NCBI GenBank assembly: GCA_963693285.1
Contig: OY848920.1
Location: 7,019,135 to 7,083,134, forward strand
From: Xestospongia muta
Taxonomy: Eukaryota > Porifera > Demospongiae > Haplosclerida > Petrosiidae
Reading direction: 5' to 3'
Length of the DNA stretch: 64,000 nucleotides
The notes beneath the pieces are model-generated. The model was not told where the DNA came from. It searched no databases and saw only the letters and a list, made by a program, of their open reading frames with translations. The number at the start of each line of letters is the position of its first letter. The first letter of the stretch is position 1. Of this stretch, positions 47,783 through 59,719 are shown piece after piece. The position numbers and the translations under genes were made by a program.

Positions 47783-47989
47783 TAGTGAGTAGTTTGTTGT
47801 TTATTTTTAATCTGTCTTCTCGTTCAGTTTTATTTTCTCTTAAAATTTCTCTTGAATTTATCTTCTCTTCTTTTATTAACAATTTCTTTCTTTAACAAAA
47901 CTAGTGGACAATAAAAATAGAGCAGTTTTGCTTGACACTTACTTCTCTAACGTCGCACTTTTTTGTACTGTTAACTTTTTACATTGCAG

Positions 47990-49626
47990 TTAGGTGATAC
48001 TGATAAACCATTGAAACTAATAGGGAAATGGCAGCAATTAATGAAGCGTTTTTTTGGAGGTAATCAATCAGAGACACCAAGTCTCTTTATAAGAAGAAAT
48101 GTATTTTTTGCTGGTATCAGAGAAAACATAGTCAGTTTTATAATATAAGATTAGCTAGTACATATTGTTATTGTAGGTATCTAACTCCACAGTACTGAAT
48201 TATTTGTACTATGATGTAAGTGGTATCTCACTCTTTAACAATGCATTCATTTATTCATATAATTCATTGTCCATTTATCCATTCATTATATAGGCCCAGA
48301 ACCATGTATTAAGTGGTTACTATCCTACATCAGAAGAGGAGGGACTTGAACTAGCCTCCATTACAATGCAGGTATATAGTAATAGTCCTATATCTGTTAG
48401 TTATCTTATGGTGACTATAATGAGATATTCATAATGATCGGTTTATTAAAGATCATCTTCCCACTTTGTTGCCATCTACAATGTAAGGAGCAAAAACGAT
48501 CACAATATGAGAAAAGATTACTAGTTAAACATGAGCTCCTCTCTCAAAGACAGCCCAATACAATAATGGTAAATACTATATCATATAGACATAATATTGT
48601 TATAATAACTGTATAGCTTTATGATAAGTACTTGGAGTTATGTAGAAGGTGGCCATTTTATGGAACTACCTTTTATGAAGGGAACTTGACCACTAAAATT
48701 TATCGACAAACAACTACCACTGTAAGTATATAAAAGAAGGAAAGTTCAAAATTAATGATATTGTTGCCTTTATTTGTTGTTTTATTTTATAGTCCTTTAT
48801 CAAGTCAGTTCGTAAACTTATAAGGATAAGAGGAATTAATACATTAGGATTTTCACATTGTTAACAAAGAGAACAATGTAAATATATAATTGTGATACTA
48901 GCTACTGTAATATAGTGTACTATATTATATTATATGGTATTATATTATATTATTATATTATATTATGTGATGAAGATAGTCGCTCTGACTATTGAAAATT
49001 TTGGCGTTATCATATATTTTTGTTTGGTGAATAAAAAATGAATATTAGCAACACTAACTTACCCAAACACCCAGGTCTCTTTCTCATTATGTTATATTAG
49101 GTTTTAATACAAAGTCATACACTTGATGGAATGGAATGGGACATGTCAGAGGAGAAACATATATTTGGTCTTAAAACATTGAATGGTGATCTGCCAATGA
49201 CCAAACACACTAAACAGGTAACATATATTATAACATTGTGTGTGTGTCTAATGAGTCTGTGTAATGTATTATGAGAGAACGAAGAAAGTATGTATTATGT
49301 CATTGAATGAGGGAGAATGACAACTCCAGTATATTATACCATTTCTTTAAAGTCTAACTTTAAAGTCTTACTTTTAACATGATTGATATACTACAATAAT
49401 GTCCACTATAACATTGTCATTTTAGATCTTATTTCATTTAACTAATCTATTCTTATGTACATGATCTATAAAGTCATTTCATATAATTGTATTTGTAATT
49501 ATCTGCTTTTCTCTCTTTTTTTTTTCAAAGGTTCCATTACTACATAGTTTAGTAACTCAAATGAAGAAAGAATCAGACACTGTAAAAATTAGTTTTACTA
49601 AACAACAGTTAGAGAACAAAACATGA
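47990..49626 (+). pseudogene. FERM-domain gene remnant (KRIT1/FRMD8-like)
   Basis: Exon-like blocks with good GT-AG sites spell FERM lobes F2-F3: FIRRNVFFAGIRENI (about 48080-48130), NSTVLNYLYYD (48180-48215), HVLSGYYPTSEEEGLELAS (about 48300-48371), LYDKYLELCRRWPFYGTTFY (48617-48720), IRIRGINTLGF (about 48793-48850), TLDGMEWDMSEEKHIFGLKT (about 49103-49219) and VPLLHSLVTQMKKES to a stop at 49624. The FYG plus EW-x-x-SEEK pattern recalls KRIT1/FRMD8-type FERM domains. The block ending near 48876 has one T too many in TTTT, making a stop. One base fewer would keep the frame into the donor. F1 and upstream exons are not found. It is a pseudogene or carries a sequence error. Confidence 0.6.
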
Positions 49627-50345
49627 CATTATATAAACTATTTATATTGTTAATTATATGAGGTATTTTTAATATTCTATTATGTTATTGTAATTATTAC
49701 ATATTGTTTATGTCATATCAGTATTAAATGATAGCCTACAATATAAGTGTGACTACCAATTTCCTTGACAACCACCAGACCCCTCTTTATGACATAATCA
49801 TGAGATACATGTTGGTTTAACTGGTTTTCACTACTTGATTGATAAGTTATATCAGTTGTTTTTATAAGTGTATCTACTTCAACGATATCGTTTTGCGATG
49901 ACTACAAAATATATCATATCATTTCATTATATGATCTATCTATGTTATCTCCATCAATCAATCTATATTCAAACTTCATATGATCATATAAACTGGTAGT
50001 GTACTTTTCCAAGCATGTGTTTGATAATGTGACATTAATACATAATATTTATTCATACATCCATTCACTATGTTGTATTAAGAGACAATCTAAGTTATTA
50101 ATAAGTTATTAAATAGAGCACAAATGTAATTGAAGCTTAAACTTTATAGACAACATGAACATGACTACTAAAAAGTATGTACAATATATAATATTAGTTT
50201 ATTTTACCAAATAAGGAATATGTTATTTATAGCACTAATGACTCATGAAATGCTATTTATAGTATTAGTATTTAATAGTTACAGTAATCATACATATTTC
50301 TGGTATGAAGCCTTATCCTTAACTTGACTCCCTAAGTCCTTAGTT
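49627..50345. other. Intergenic region upstream of gene C
   Basis: AT-rich with no frame of note. It must contain the gene C promoter. The 60 bp before the ATG resemble sequence upstream of genes A and B (GGTCAA/ATAG stretches) only weakly. Confidence 0.45.
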
Positions 50346-53300
50346 ATGGCAGCAAATCAAAGTGAACTGAGTGAGTTAAAGTAATATAAACTTTTATTGT
50401 ATTCATTTTAAGTTGCTTCTCTTCTTTACATTGTTATTATAGATGTTAGTAATTTGAAAGATATTATTAATGCTTTGAAACAAGGCTATTTCCCAAGTCA
50501 TCGCTGGTCTTCTCTTGGTCTACAACTGGGTCTATTACAACCTACTCTGTTAAGTATTAGAAGCAAGTACCGAGATGACCCAGAGAGCTGTCTTCAGGAG
50601 TGTTTAACTCAGTGGTTGAGTAAAGCTGACAAGGTGACTGAGAGTGGAGGTCCTACATGGGACACATTAGCTGATGCTCTCAAGATAATGGAAGAAGTTT
50701 TCGCTGCTGAACAAATAAAAGAATTTAGTGAGAACTTGTAATCTTCATTATAGAATGCATTGTTTTTTTACCTTTTAACAGATGAGCTATCTACTCCAGT
50801 TTGTCAAATGCTACAGAAACACTCTGATAGGATCTCACCACTTATTCTTCCTGTGGAGATTGTTCAGATGTTATATACAGAGAGAGTGATCTCTAATGAG
50901 ACATTAGATGAAGTCAATAGATTGGGAGGTGTACTAGGAGATGGTCCATTGAGAGCATTATGTACTACAGTGTATGAAGATCCAAGCAAACTAAAACTGT
51001 TCGCTAGTGTCTTATTAAAGTCTGAACAAACAATACCTATTGCTAAAGATATACTCAAGGAATATGGTAAATACTGCATATATATCTGCAAGTTATAATG
51101 CTTTATTTATAGATCAAACTTTTCCCTCCGAAGTCAATCTCCAACCTACTTTTCAACATGATTTTGATCAAATAAAAATGAAATTTGGTAAACTTTTTTA
51201 CAATATTGCTCCTCTTATTGCTAAGGGCATCCCTTCACTACAAGACCTTAAAACATATCTTCGTAGATGTTTCCGAGATCTGAGACCTCAGTTAGCAATA
51301 GCTGAATCACTTGATGATGTTATTGATCTTGTACAAGATAAATGTACTATTATTAATGTTTGCTGTTTGGAGGAAATTGTTGATCAATATGACATTACAG
51401 AAGCTAAAGTACATATCACAAACTACAACACTGCAGTTGATGAATTTTGTGAAAAGATCAAAGCTGATGTATGTTGTAATCAAAGCTTCATAATCTCTTC
51501 ATCATCTCATCAACTTACCTGTGAGACTATTGTGTTTGTTCTGGAGTGGAAGACAGATGAACATACTCTCTTTGACATTAGAGGGTTGTTGTCAAAAGCG
51601 TTCAAAGGTATGGCAAAGAAAGTACAAGTTAAAGCAGTAAATGAAGGCAACTCCATCATTGTTACCTGCTATGCTCCACAAAGTTTAATTGATCTTTTAT
51701 TGATGACAGCAAAGGAAAACCTTGAGTTGTTGAAGCAGTTGGGTGTTATCAAGTTAACAATAGGCTACCACACTATTTATGACAAACGTCAAAGAGACAA
51801 GGTAAGAGATGAGTAGTATTAGACAACAGTTACTACATGTGTTGTTTATTGATATATAGGAGGTTAGACCTATTGTAGAAGAGAATAGAAAGGAGTTGAG
51901 AAGTAGACTGGAACTACGACAAACCATCAGTAAAAAGATGGCTTTACAAATATCATCTGTTGTCCAACAAAGTGAAGGTATTAGTCCATGTAGTCAATAA
52001 TCACTGTTTATTTAATAGTTGTCTATTATATGGTATATCTGATTTAAAATTCAATGTTTCTATATAGAAAGAAAAGAAATGAAAGAAAAAACAATCAAAG
52101 ATTTGACATCACTTTTGAAATGGAAGGAAGGTATTATTAATACAATAGCTATCACTAACATAGTCTGTGTTACTGATTTGTCAATACTTAATTATAGTTA
52201 ATAATTATTTAGTTATTAAGGAAGAGTTACTGTCAGTGTCTGTAGAGAGACAAAAAGAGTTAGAGACACTGCAGGAAGTAATAACATCATTGATGTTACA
52301 ATTAAGAGAGAGAGACGAACAGTTTGAGATATTAAGGCAGAACTTAAAAGGTAACTGGTACTAGTCACTTCTCATTATATGACATTGTTACTAGATCTAG
52401 CATTCATACCAAAGGCTCATAAACCAGTAACTGATCAAGGACTTGAGAAGACCCAAACACTATCCAGTCAGGAAGAGACATCACTTATCACTGAAACTAC
52501 AGGTAGTAACAAAAGACATTGTCCATTGTATACCACAATTATATGTATGTATTGAGATACCGAAGATGATAATAAGGCTGAGCCATAATTTTGACCACAC
52601 CTATAATGAATTTCATATATTACACTGTATAGTATCACACTCATAAATGGGCAGAGTCAATTAAACATATTGATAAACTATACAAATGTAGTGATTAGAC
52701 AACATTATCACATTAGACTAACTAATTCAGATCTACTAATATAATAATACTAAACCACAAAATTGTATTAAATTTAATTTTCTAAACTACTAATATATTT
52801 ATTTTTATTAAGTTGCTCCACCCACTGAGGTAATAAACAGGTTGTAATATCCTATAACCAACTTCCTCTTTATCCTAAACTAGGGCGTGGCTATCCCAAT
52901 ATAGAGGAAATACATCATATAGAGTTTACTAAAGATCATGATATGTTTGGATTTTATATTCATCAAGAAACTGAGTCTACTATGCAAGTTTCAAGAATAA
53001 CAAAGGATGGAGCTGCAGACAGAGATGAACAACTTAGAGTAAGGGACATATATCTATAATTTGTAGAGTTTATAATATTATTATTATAGGTTGGCGATGT
53101 ACTATTAGAAATTAATGGTTTCTCAACTAAGGGTATGTTACTTACTGATGCTGTCACTCTCATTAAACAAGGAGGAAACAAAATTGCTCTAACTGTTAGA
53201 AGATCATCCGAAACCATTAGTAAGTTATATAAGTCATTGTTAGAATGCTGAACAAAAGTTATTAATATACCTCTTATAGAGTGGGAGGGGCTAAGACTAA

Positions 53301-55534
53301 ATTGTTTATTCAGGAGATCTATTTAAAATTATGCTAAGTTTAGCTTAGGTAGTAATAATAATGATATATCTCTTGGTAGTTACCAATAATAATGTTATTA
53401 GCAGTATTGGTAATAAGATAGTGTGTTAATAGTGAGCATAGGTGTTCAATAGAAGACAATGTTGACTGAACATTGAACATAAAGTGTTATACAGATAGAA
53501 GATAGAAGTAACATTGATATTAACAAGTATTAAAGTATTGTACAATGTTTTCACACTTAACCATGCACATGTGATGACATACTTGAAAAGGCTGGATCAC
53601 TTTTACCACATGAATAATTACTGGTTTGTTATATTTGTAGTGAACATCAGTGCTTAGTAACAGTACTATTTTAACAATAGAGTGATTATTTGAAGTATTT
53701 GGTATGATTTTACTCACCAATGTACTATTATTACCCATCCTGGTTATCACTGATATCAATTAATTATATTAATATAATCCAACCACAAAAATGAATAGTA
53801 ATTATGATTATTACTTTTTAAGATGTTATTATAGTATATATAAATTTGAATAGAGTCTCCAGTATCAGATGATGTATTAAAGGATTCTAATGATGATAAA
53901 GAGTCAAACAAAAGAGGTATGTACTAGTAACCAGTTATCATTAATAAATATAAACAAAATTATAATTAAGGAAATTATCTCAGTTATAATTAATGTTAAT
54001 GTCACAGACATACACTGAACTTTGTCAGAAACTATAAAACATGGGATCAAGCTAGCTAGAACCTTAAAAGAAGAAATATTCATGCCCATCATAGCAATGC
54101 TAGTGATAGTGGTTCATTGGTTGTCACATTGGTGGCTTAATTGTATTTGCTTTTCTCGTAATAGAGTAAAATGATGTAAGTAGATACATAATAACACATA
54201 ATTTAAAGCAATGATTAGATTACTAAGTATGTATTAGCAACAGAAACTATTTATGTTACAATGATAACACACTATTATAAAGAGTGGTTTTCCAAGCCAC
54301 ACCCAATTAAATGTCATTGATGCGTATAACATGTCAACTGTTGAAATTCAATTTGCTATGACCAGTACATGATACTGTATACACTTAATACTACACTTTA
54401 TAGTATCATCATAATATTTAATGAAGGAGTTATAAAGTAGTTATCTCAAGGTATAGTCAATGTCCCTAATACTAGTAGTAGTAGTAGCTTGGTCTTCCTT
54501 TAGACAATAATCAGTACTTTTAAATAGTTCTTTTATTGATTTAATTTAAAGGTTTCAAATTTAACGGTAAACCATGCCTCCTGTAAATTGTTGCCATAGT
54601 AACCATAGGCAGTAAATGGTAATGGCTTCTTTTCTTCTTCAGTGTGTTATCTGTGTATTGTAGTGTGTTATAGTATATATTACTATGTATATACTATACT
54701 ATATACTAACTCTGTTTTATAACAGGAAACACTGGAAGTGTTCAGTGGAGAGATGATGACAATTATGTTTTCAATAGTGTTAGACTCACTCGTCCAAGTG
54801 AAGTAGAAAGTGAAGATGTTATAAGTAAATTAATAAAGGAACAACAAACAGGAAAAGAATGGAGTATTCGTCTCGATTCATCATCACCTGAAAGTACTGC
54901 AGTTATTATAAACAATCTCAATAAGTGTACAGTGAGGAGTCTTGATATATGGTACACTTCAATGGACAGTAAGTGTGTATCGATACTATCTGAGACACTA
55001 AAAGCTAATAAAACAATAAAGAGACTAGAGCTGCAGTCCTCTTCACTTACTGGTGTTATCAAACAAGTCAGTGATAGTCTCTTAAATAATAAAATACTTG
55101 AAGAGTTATGGTTGTCCTATGTTACTGGTATCACAGATGAAGATATGACTCACTTATCTGCTACGTTAGCAACTAATACAACGTTAAAAGTACTACGTCT
55201 CTACAACAGTAACATCACTAATAATGGAATTCGATATATTTGTGAAGGACTTACTAAAAACCAAACATTGACTACGTTGGACATTGGACATAATCATCAG
55301 ATCACTTCAGTTAGTACCAGTACAATAGCAGATCTAATACAAACAACTACATCACTGGTAAGACTAGATCTCGACTATACTTCACTGAACAATGATGATA
55401 TCAAGACAATATGCACATCACTTACTAAAAATACTACAATAAGGGAACTACACTTATCAAGAGAACATGAAGAGTATTGCAAAAAGTTAGACAGTTATCA
55501 AGTTATTAAAGACAGACTTAAGTTCATGTATTAG
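50346..55534 (+). CDS. Gene C: Death / CARD-like / coiled-coil / PDZ / LRR protein
   Basis: Twelve exons: 50346-50370, 50443-50727, 50782-51066, 51113-51801, 51860-51977, 52068-52130, 52213-52350, 52395-52502, 52884-53038, 53090-53219, 53854-53916 and 54726-55534. They sum to 2868 nt, exactly 956 codons, with phases agreeing (955 residues). Approximate residues: Death 9-103 (HRWSSLGLQLGLLQPTL), CARD-like 104-198, conserved unnamed region 199-428, coiled coil 429-534 (ERQKELETLQEVI), linker to 570, PDZ 571-665 (carboxylate loop MFGFYI, then RVGDVLLEINGFSTKG), linker to 686, RI-type LRR 687-955. The Death, CARD-like, third and LRR exons have exactly the same lengths as in genes A and B. PDZ occupies two exons between phase-1 introns, and there is no SH3. 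No P-loop. A cytosolic adaptor or sensor role is inferred, with PDZ tethering to C-terminal tails. Confidence 0.88.
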
Positions 55535-57818
55535 TAGGTAGCTTGTTTATTCTTAATCTGTCTTCTCACTCACTTTTATTTTCTCTTTAAATTCCTCTTA
55601 TCTTCACTTCTTTTATTAACAATTTCTTTCTCTAACAAAACTGATAGACATTAAAAATAGAGCAGTTTTGCTTGACACTTACTTCTCTAACGTCGCAGTG
55701 GTCGAACTTTTTTGTCTCTCTCGCAGCTGCTCAGCCAAGCCCCTGGTGACTGTGCGATTACTTGTGGGTGCGGCCTTATTTTTAACCCTCTGATGAGCCC
55801 AAACTACTTTAAAGGATGACAAAGTCAACATGCCTTTTAGTAACTCAATAGTGGGCTTGTTATAGCAGTCAGTATTGTTACAGCCTTTCAGAGAAAGTAA
55901 CTGAGATTGTACTCTGGTCAGTTCAATTGCTCAATAAAAACTTATTTTATTCGTCGTGTTACAGTTCATTAGATATTCCTGAGACTAATGGTAGAATTAT
56001 GTTAAATTATTAAAGGACTTCAACATATTCTATATTTTATGAACAATGTACATATCACTATTATAAAGGAGACTCTATTGGAAGCAAGAGAGAAACAAAC
56101 TTTGATATAAACCTTTAATTGGATACAATACATTTTGAAGTGAGAGGATGAAAAATATATGAAGTAAATTGAAATGATCAAAGGTAGTTATTTTTATCTT
56201 CTTATGTCTTCTTTATTACCTATATTTATATACTGTATGTGTAAATATTTTGTGGTAAAAGAATTTTATATGAAGTCAATGGACAGAGCTCAATCTTGCA
56301 AAATATTTAGCAACATAATGTATTATTGCCAAAAAATTCACTCATACATTATTAGCTAGATTATGTGGTCACTGATATTGATTGTCTTACATGTTAATGA
56401 TAGAGGTTTTTTTTAATTTTAATCTCTCTCTCTTTCTCTTGCCCTCTTCAAATTCTAGTGTTCTCAAGGATATACATTATCCATGAAAAATGTTTGTGGT
56501 TTGCTAATGTAGATGGGTTTATAGTTGAGTGGTGGACAAAAGATAGTATAACTGTTGGGGGAATATTCCTGTATCAGTTGATTATTATTACCAGCAGCTG
56601 GTACTTTATTCTAATAATACCTCTCACTATACATGACATTATATTATAAATAGATCAAAGAGACAGATACATTGATAGATAAGAAACAGTAAAGTTTATA
56701 AGTTTGCTCCACTTACCTGGACAGATAGAGTTTATATGTATTCCTTTCTCAATATAATCAATAGTTATAATATTATAATTACTTGAACAATATGTTTCTG
56801 ACACATTTAGTTATGTCTTTGTCAAATACTATAGCCATGCACAATGTTAAAAGCAATCTATACTTTCTAGATCTCATAGAGACAAAGTACCTTAATTATT
56901 TGTTCTATCACATTAACTATAGTACATTGTCATTGTTATTATAGCACTTTTATCAGTTAATATTATTAATTTTGTTGTACATATAAAAGTCAGAGCTAGA
57001 ATTACATCATTTACAGCACTTCGTTAACAATCCAGGGAAGTAAGAGACTCAAGGAGATAGTAGTGTTTATATTGATATTCCATTTTGTTTGGTAATAAAT
57101 TATGAAAAAACACAAGAACACAAGTGATTATGTCATGTGTCACTGATTTACAATATGTAATAGCAATATCTAAAATGTCTTTCAGGTTCATCCTATCTAA
57201 TAAACTTATTGTGTTATACTTTGTTGTGGTGTATTCTGTATTAAGGTCATGTTAGAAATAACTCTTGACTTTTAAGATAACTGTTTCAAAACGTTTATGA
57301 CCATGGGCTTAACAAGACAATGTGCACTTGTGTAAGGTATGAATACAATCTTCTTTTACAACCATCCACAGCCACAGTCTGCATTCATGTATGAGACTAA
57401 ATAATGATGATAAGTTCTTTCTGTTTCTTATGATACATTGCAGCTTTGTTGACAATACCATTAGTAAGTACAATGTGGTTTTGTACCACAATCAAACAAT
57501 ATGAGTGATGATGACAAGGAAATGCTGGACTATATACATCATAGTCAGCAAGCTTTAGTGTTTAAATACTTTTTACATATAAATTCTAATACACTTTAAT
57601 TCACAACAATATAGTGGCCCTTGAAACAGTTTAACAGTTGCTACGAGTTCTATCTGTGCTGCCCATGTATTGGGAAAACCTAGCTTTGAAATGTATTCTC
57701 ACATGTTCATGTCAATTATTAATCTTTGTTACACAGTGATTTCAATATAGGAAGACTAGTAGACTCTGGGCATTTTTTGAGAAATCTGTGGGACAGACAG
57801 GTGGACACATACTCAGAG

Positions 57819-57876
<58 letters not shown>

Positions 57877-58120
57877 GCAGAGGAAAACCGATAAAGTAAC
57901 TGCTATAATCCTTTGACGCCTACGTGCAAAGATTAATAATAATCTGCCATCACTGCTCTATTGATAATATAAAACTTTTTAAAGATATCATTCCTAAAAC
58001 GTTACTTGTGTTTTATCATCAATCTTATTATGTTGCTATGGATCCCGGATCTCTTTCCGACGCATAACGGAAACCGTGTACTATAACCGTACTAGCTGAC
58101 TAAGAAAAGAGACAACTGAA
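55535..58120. other. Intergenic region, no gene recognised
   Basis: The first 200 bp match sequence after the LRR relic (TAGAGCAGTTTTGCTTGACA near 55658). Beyond that AT-rich sequence holds short frames without domains and a (GA)n tract near 57823. No exon supported. Confidence 0.5.
57823..57873 (+). repeat. (GA)n microsatellite
   Basis: About 25 GA units, followed by ACAGAGGCAGAGG. Confidence 0.97.
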
Positions 58121-58123
58121 AAG

Positions 58124-58199
58124 TATAAAAGCTTCGGTTTATAATCATTGCAGTTGTTTCGTTGTGCTAGTTGTACTTGGACTTGGAAGTAAGATAAAG
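58124..58199 (+). promoter_or_regulatory. TATA box and non-coding first exon of the beta-helix receptor gene
   Basis: TATAAAAG at 58124-58131 is followed about 25-30 bp later by a plausible transcription start and then a short exon ending AAGATAAAG|GTACGT at 58199/58200, a good donor. The matching acceptor is CTTTTATAG at 59717, three bases before the ATG at 59720. I infer a 1518 bp intron (58200-59717) within the 5' UTR. Confidence 0.55.
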
Positions 58200-59717
58200 G
58201 TACGTATCTATAAATAGTATACCCTGTGCGTATTGTCTATTAAGACTATCTATTACTTGCAAGGTCACGCCCATTTATTTGTAAGTGTAATCCTTTTTAT
58301 TGAGGACAATGAGGACCATGCCACATCCATTCTGAGGAGAGCGGTTTTTGGTGCATTAACAAGGAAGTTTGCACAGGCATAGTAATTACATGACTTCAGC
58401 TGGACAAACTTTAAATCAGCTAATTTGAATGTGTGTGAAACACTTAGATTGGCAAAGTTATAATTACTCTGTCCTTATTTATTCAAGTTAAGCTTTATAA
58501 ATACCTAGTGTATACTACTTATAGTGCGGTAAACTGGACTCTCATAACCCAATCTACAATGACTGTATTTTTCAAAATGAAAGATATTATTCATTATGTT
58601 TTAATGATGTAATATGATACATTAGTGTAATCACACTAGGAAGGCATCACTATTCTATTAGTATCATATTTTATATTATCAACAATGAATATAAGAAATA
58701 ATGAACCAGTTGTCATATATAATTGATTATGACTATAGTATATTATAAATATACCACTCCTTATTGTCTAGCTTTGTACCTAGACACTTCACAAAATAGA
58801 AGCCTTACTAAACCCTAATATCGTGGAGGCAGGGATAGTTTAACAGGACATTTTTCACTGCACCTGAGTTATTATAGCATATAGTAGTGTTATACACATA
58901 GTTTCCAAACATTGCTTCGTATCGTCACATAGAGAACTCGATCTTTCAACTGAGCATCCAGCACGAGCAATGTTTGACATGTTCAAAAGTCAGGTGACTG
59001 AAGATATCTTCTCTTTCTTAGAAAAAAAATACACTCAGAATGTCAACCATAAAACCACTAGGGGCCTGTTGAATTTTTAGTCTACATGACTATTTTAAAG
59101 ATCATGAGTCAATAATCAAGAATGGTTTAAAGCTTCTGGAATAGTGAATTCTCTTTCAACAGCCTAATAATTACTTGCTTTTAATTATAAATTAAATTAT
59201 ATGTTATGAAATATCTTTTAAGAAAATTTCCTTTATTATAAACAATAAAATTGTTTAAATGGTATTATAAACATCATTAAAATTATTTAATTGGCAAGGA
59301 ATAGAGAAAAATAAACATTTGTCAAACAATCAATAAAATGTAACCTTATTGAAGGCAGGATTATATGAAATTCATTGATACTACTTACAGGACAAGCAAA
59401 ATGCTATATTAACAGTGCAGAATTGTTTCTTGTCTATTACGTTGATTATTAGAAATCTATAATTCTTTTAAAAACAGGGTGTTTACAATTTTGCAGAGAC
59501 TACTATATGCTACCATTATAAATTATAAAATCACTACCTCCCTTGAGTATACATTTTTAATAGTGTAAATAGTCAGAGGTTAATTTTAGTAATTGTCTCT
59601 ATGCTGTCTCTCAGCAATGTTTGTACTCCCTCTAACAGTTAGTGTAAGATTGTCTTGAAATATTAATGGATAATATTCCAATTCTCATTTTTAATAATGT
59701 TTCTCATTCTTTTATAG
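58200..59717 (+). other. Inferred 5' UTR intron of the beta-helix receptor gene
   Basis: Bounded by GTACGT and TTTTATAG. No frame with a recognised domain inside; AT-rich. If the intron is real, the in-frame ATG at 59666 lies within it and is not used. Confidence 0.5.
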
Positions 59718-59719
59718 TT

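Noticed and set aside
59666..59719. Upstream in-frame ATG for the beta-helix receptor
   Set aside because: A strong acceptor (CTTTTATAG) ends at 59717 and the next ATG begins a proper signal peptide. The upstream segment looks intronic.
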